Source: CAYGZA01 sp964354135
Lineage (GTDB): Bacteria > Planctomycetota > Planctomycetia > Pirellulales > Thermoguttaceae
Reading direction: 5' to 3'
Length of the DNA: 17,283 bases
NCBI GenBank assembly: GCA_964354135.1
Contig: CAYGZA010000111.1
Span: forward strand, 1-17,283
Made by a program: the position numbers and the translations under genes. The notes under the pieces were generated by a model. The model was not told the DNA's origin, ran no database searches, and saw nothing but the letters and a program-made list of their open reading frames with translations. This document shows, piece by piece, positions 14,652 to 17,283 of the stretch (the first letter of the stretch is position 1; the number at the start of each line of letters is the position of its first letter).

Positions 14652-14747
14652 ATCCCAACCGCCGAACCTCCCTCGCGTCAACCGGCCCGACGTGGCTCGC
14701 CTGACCCAAGACCACACCCCTCGGTAACATGCCTCTTTCGGGGAAAG

Positions 14748-16334
14748 CTACAACTGGGCCCTCCCGCTGGGAACGGCCGCCTGACCCGCGTCCGATCCGG
14801 TCACCAGCGAGAGCCAATTCGTCCGAGAGAACTCCAGGGAAGCGTTCAGCGCCGCATCGCCGAGTTGTTGCACGGTCCCCAGAATCGCTGCCTTGAGGGC
14901 CTCGAAAAGCCGTTCCGCGGTCGGCGTCGCCTGCTCGCCCGCGGCGCTTTGTTGGGCCGCGGCCGGTGGGTCGTCCGGCTCCGCGTAGGCATCGGCCGTC
15001 AGGTTGCGGTCGCCCTCGACCGTCTCGGTATCGCGGGCGAGCCGGCCGGCCTCCCTCGCGCGGACCGCGTCCTGGGCGTAGTAATCGAAGCGGTCGTACT
15101 CGACGGGATCGACGTAGAAGAAGGAACGCGGCTCGTCGACCATCAGCCGCCCGATTGCCTCACCGGGCTCGCCCTCATACCGGGCGCGGAAACGGTACGT
15201 GGCCTCCAATTCGTCCAGCAGGCGGTCTGCGTTATCGGCCTCTGGAGAGTCGCCGCCGACCGAGTCCGGGGTTTCCGGCTGCGGCTTCCCGTAATACATT
15301 TCCGGGTGGACGTGCTCGTAGCCGAAGTCCTTTCCGAAGGGGCTCTCAACGCCTTCGCCGGATGCTCCCTGCCCGGCGGCCGGCTGGTTCTCCGTGGTTG
15401 CCTGCTCGCCGGCGGGTTGAGCCGCGGGCTGGGCTTCCGATTCCCGATAGGCGTACTCCTCGTCCGGATAAGCGAACGAGTAGCCGAGATAACTTGGCTC
15501 CTTGACCTCATTCTTCGCTTCGGTCTGTGGAACAACCGGCTCCTGGCCGGAAGGCAAGGCGTCGGGGAGGGCGTACTCATATCCGTACTTGTGGCCATAG
15601 CGATAGCCGTATTTGCAGCCGAAGCCGGGCTGCCAGGGCCCTTGGTCGTACGAAGTGTCGTGCGACATTGGCGCGGGCATGGAGTCGTCCTCTGCGGCCG
15701 GCTTCGGAGCGTCGGTCTGGGGCATCTCGGCTGTCCCTTCGCGGCTCACTTCGACCGCCTCGTCGTCCGCGTCCTCGTCCTCGTCATCCTCATCCTCATC
15801 GTCACCATCCTTATCGTCACCATCCTCATCATCGGCGTCCTGCTCGACGGTTCCTTCCTCCTCGTCCTTGACCGTTTCCTTGTCTTCGCCCTCGGCGACG
15901 CCGGCCAAGTCCTCCATCTCCTCGTCTGCGTTGGCGGTCTTCTGGGTGTCGTTCTCGTCGGCGTTTTCCTCGGCAGCCTCACAGTCGGCATCTTGGGCGG
16001 GCTGTTCTACGGCCGCGCCGCCTTCGGACCGGTGTTGGTCGTCGGGATACTCGGGGTATTCGTAACGGTACGTGGGCGACTGCGAGTTCGATGAATCCTG
16101 GGCCGCCAACTCGTCGCCCGGGATAGGACCGTCGTCGAAATGGTCCGGCGTCTCTCCGCCGGTGAATTCCGTTGCGGATGCCGGTTGGAGGTCTTCCGAC
16201 GGCTGCGTGGAAGCCGGGGGCGTTGGATCCAAGCCCGCCGCTATTCCGCCGTGGCCGTCGCCCGGCCCGAGCGCCGCCACTGCCCCGCCCAGTACAGCCA
16301 GCAAAACGGACAACGCAAATCGAGAGCATTTCAT
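14748..16334 (-). CDS. exported polyacidic, Tyr-rich protein of unknown function
   Basis: I do not recognise this 528-residue protein. It has a signal peptide (MKCSRFALSVLLAVLGGAVA). Residues 115-195 are strongly acidic, peaking in a near-pure Asp/Glu run at 167-192 with regular D-G-D-D-K spacing that could bind divalent cations. Tyr-rich motifs follow: YRYEYPEY (89-96), YGYRYGHKYGYEY (242-254), and more near 282-296 and 406-420. The part 368-430 looks more ordered (RLLDELEATYRFRARYEGEP), and 470-513 forms a likely amphipathic helix. ATG 16334 follows AGGA by 4 nt and GGGAGGA further up; the frame is open to 16409 without a better start. The adjacent exported VWA protein on the same strand suggests an envelope role, but they have separate transcription signals. 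Confidence 0.75.
   Translation of the reverse strand: MKCSRFALSVLLAVLGGAVAALGPGDGHGGIAAGLDPTPPASTQPSEDLQPASATEFTGGETPDHFDDGPIPGDELAAQDSSNSQSPTYRYEYPEYPDDQHRSEGGAAVEQPAQDADCEAAEENADENDTQKTANADEEMEDLAGVAEGEDKETVKDEEEGTVEQDADDEDGDDKDGDDEDEDDEDEDADDEAVEVSREGTAEMPQTDAPKPAAEDDSMPAPMSHDTSYDQGPWQPGFGCKYGYRYGHKYGYEYALPDALPSGQEPVVPQTEAKNEVKEPSYLGYSFAYPDEEYAYRESEAQPAAQPAGEQATTENQPAAGQGASGEGVESPFGKDFGYEHVHPEMYYGKPQPETPDSVGGDSPEADNADRLLDELEATYRFRARYEGEPGEAIGRLMVDEPRSFFYVDPVEYDRFDYYAQDAVRAREAGRLARDTETVEGDRNLTADAYAEPDDPPAAAQQSAAGEQATPTAERLFEALKAAILGTVQQLGDAALNASLEFSRTNWLSLVTGSDAGQAAVPSGRAQL
15798..15827 (-). repeat. 15-bp tandem duplication in the acidic block
   Basis: ATCGTCACCATCCTT (15798-15812) is followed directly by ATCGTCACCATCCTC (15813-15827), 14 of 15 bases identical. 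On the coding strand it adds a five-residue acidic unit containing G-D-D. The flanks are ATCCTC and GTCCTC trinucleotide-type repeats, so the acidic run seems to have grown by slippage in frame. Confidence 0.65.
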
Positions 16335-16985
16335 TTTCCTGGATCCTCCCGCGCTGAGCCCCGACCGAGCCAAATCGAACCTGCCGTGCTGCGAGATTGC
16401 TTCGCCCAAAGTGCGTCAGCGGATACCGTATCGGTGAAAAAAGTTTGGGGGCATTAGGTAAACACAGGACCTTCGGCAGAATGGCGAGCTTTGCTGTTTT
16501 GATTGAATGACGGACTTGAAATGGTCTGGCCAATCTTGCCGGAATGATGCCGCTCGAACCGATTCGAGTTTTGCCAGATGGATCGATTATCATCGCGGCG
16601 GGTGAAAAAATGGGATGTCGACGAAGACTTTTCCGGCTGGACCGCCGAGCCCGGAACGGCCGGAAGCGTCTCGCGACGCTCCTGGAAGCTCGCATTCGGT
16701 ACTGGCGAGTCACCATGCGCCCTTTGCCTGGTTCCCGCACCTTCTCCCGGCGGATCCTTTTTGTCGCCGACAGCAATGCCGAATGCCGTCCAACAAGAAC
16801 CACTCTTGCTCATGCGGTCCCCGTCTGGCACGCTGTCAGGTCGGCAAGGTGGCCCGTCGGGGCCCTGCGGCCTCCCCGGGGGCCAAGCCGGCGCATAAGA
16901 TGGGAGGCAGCTCGCGCTGGCTACGGGTAAAGTGGTTGCCAACGGTCACGGAGTTGTCCCACTCGGGGGGATCGGGTCTATCGCC
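16335..16985. other. 651-bp region between divergent genes, no gene seen
   Basis: This gap separates the acidic-protein gene (minus) from the exported-protein gene (plus), so it should hold both promoters. I found no convincing sigma70 pair for either. A palindrome GATAC-C-GTATC lies at 16422-16432, about 90 bp upstream of the acidic-protein start and possibly an operator. CTCGAA-CCGA-TTCGAG followed by TTTT (16553-16572, plus) looks like a weak terminator. Open frames such as 16578-16898 have no ribosome site and no recognisable protein character. Confidence 0.5.
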
Positions 16986-17283
16986 ATGAAGAAAACGCTT
17001 CTGTTGTGTCTGGTGTCTGCCGTTCTCGGGGGCATTGCCTCGTGGGCGATTACCCACTCGCCCGACAGCGGTTCCGGATGGGAAAGCGTCGCGGCCGCGC
17101 AGCCGTTCGGCAGGGATTCAGGGGCCGGTTTGCAGCCGGTGCCCGCACCCGATCGTCCGCCGGAACCGGTCCTCGGCTTGGACTCGCCGGTCCGCCTCCC
17201 CGCTGCCCCCGCTTCCGACCTCGACGAGCTTAGGCAGCCCGCAGGAAATAATCTACCCGGGTTTGGGATGGATCAGGAGGCTC
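16986..17283 (+). CDS. exported protein, 5' part only (possible HtrA-type protease)
   Basis: The open frame runs off the right edge after 99 codons. It starts with a clear signal peptide or membrane anchor (MKKTLLLCLVSAVLGGIASW), then a Pro/Ala/Gly-rich linker (about 35-85) ending in GNNLPGFGMDQEA. Planctomycete HtrA/DegP-like trypsin-type proteases often open this way before their protease domain, which is why I suggest it, but no catalytic residue is inside the window. Any exported protein with a proline-rich linker would fit. A GGGGGG run lies about 15 nt before the ATG; no good Shine-Dalgarno site is seen. Confidence 0.6.
   Translation, partial: MKKTLLLCLVSAVLGGIASWAITHSPDSGSGWESVAAAQPFGRDSGAGLQPVPAPDRPPEPVLGLDSPVRLPAAPASDLDELRQPAGNNLPGFGMDQEA

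Larger units (their letters stand above)
14295..14747. other. intergenic region with promoter, terminator and hairpins
   Basis: This 453-bp gap between two minus-strand genes contains no credible gene. In minus-strand order it holds a small stem right after the acidic-protein stop (14735-14747, CTTTC/GAAAG), a 9-bp hairpin (14631-14651), a 5-bp stem (14600-14617), an inverted-repeat site (14562-14583), an intrinsic terminator (14524-14559) and the promoter of the VWA gene (14409-14438). The stretch 14560-14747 is either a structured 3' untranslated region or a small RNA ending at the terminator; nothing decides between them. Confidence 0.5.

Noticed and set aside
14865..16094. Plus-strand frame rich in Leu/Ile/Val that looks like a multi-pass membrane protein
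   Set aside because: It is the reverse complement of the Asp/Glu-rich coding block: GAC/GAG codons read backwards as GTC/CTC. The minus-strand gene has a signal peptide and ribosome site; this frame has none.
16578..16898. Small plus-strand gene in the divergent intergenic region
   Set aside because: It has no ribosome binding site and no recognisable motif, the translation is Ser/Pro/Gly-rich without protein-like pattern, and frames of similar length overlap it on both strands.

Overview
The window looks like a chromosomal segment of a GC-rich planctomycete, most likely of the Pirellulales. Lineage clues are a DUF1207 outer-membrane protein, a very large secreted protein combining a VWA domain, a secretin/TonB short N-terminal (STN)-type domain and a Gly/Met tract, weak use of Shine-Dalgarno sites, and purine-rich low-complexity repeats between genes. 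No phage, plasmid, CRISPR array, rRNA or tRNA was seen. The placement rests on family recognition by eye, not on a search.

Layout: (1) 1-649 holds no intact gene. It contains two short inverted-repeat sites, a purine-rich repeat, and a ~34-codon remnant of an IS1634/IS4-like transposase ending in a hairpin next to the 3' end of glcF. (2) 650-5091, minus strand, is a glycolate (or D-2-hydroxyacid) oxidase operon read as DUF77 thiamine-binding protein, glcD, glcE, glcF. Overlap or close spacing links the three oxidase genes, and a consensus TATAAT box sits so close to the glcD ATG that the transcript may be leaderless. (3) 5092-5549 is a gene-free stretch with an array of five short hairpins (REP-like), one further inverted-repeat site and a 10-bp stem-loop. 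(4) 5550-10095, plus strand: DUF1207 outer-membrane protein, a PmtA-like SAM methyltransferase, then from its own promoter a secreted carboxy-terminal processing protease (CtpA/S41) and tsaD, the tRNA t6A synthesis gene. The tsaD stop codon lies inside a long inverted repeat that separates it from a convergent gene. (5) 10152-14294, minus strand: a 1380-residue secreted VWA/STN/TPR protein with a degenerate metal site, a 54-residue tract made only of Gly and Met, and a Gly/Phe tail. (6) 14748-16334, minus strand: a 528-residue secreted protein with a polyacidic block and Tyr-rich motifs, followed by a good intrinsic terminator. (7) 16986 to the edge, plus strand: the start of an exported protein, possibly an HtrA-type protease.

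Taken together this is housekeeping metabolism (glycolate oxidation, t6A formation) mixed with envelope biology: exported proteases, an outer-membrane barrel, a possible phospholipid methyltransferase and two low-complexity secreted proteins. The less ordinary material is the two secreted proteins and the repeat layer in the intergenic regions (hairpin array, recombinase-core-like sites, IS scar). No undescribed multi-gene system can be demonstrated from the sequence alone.
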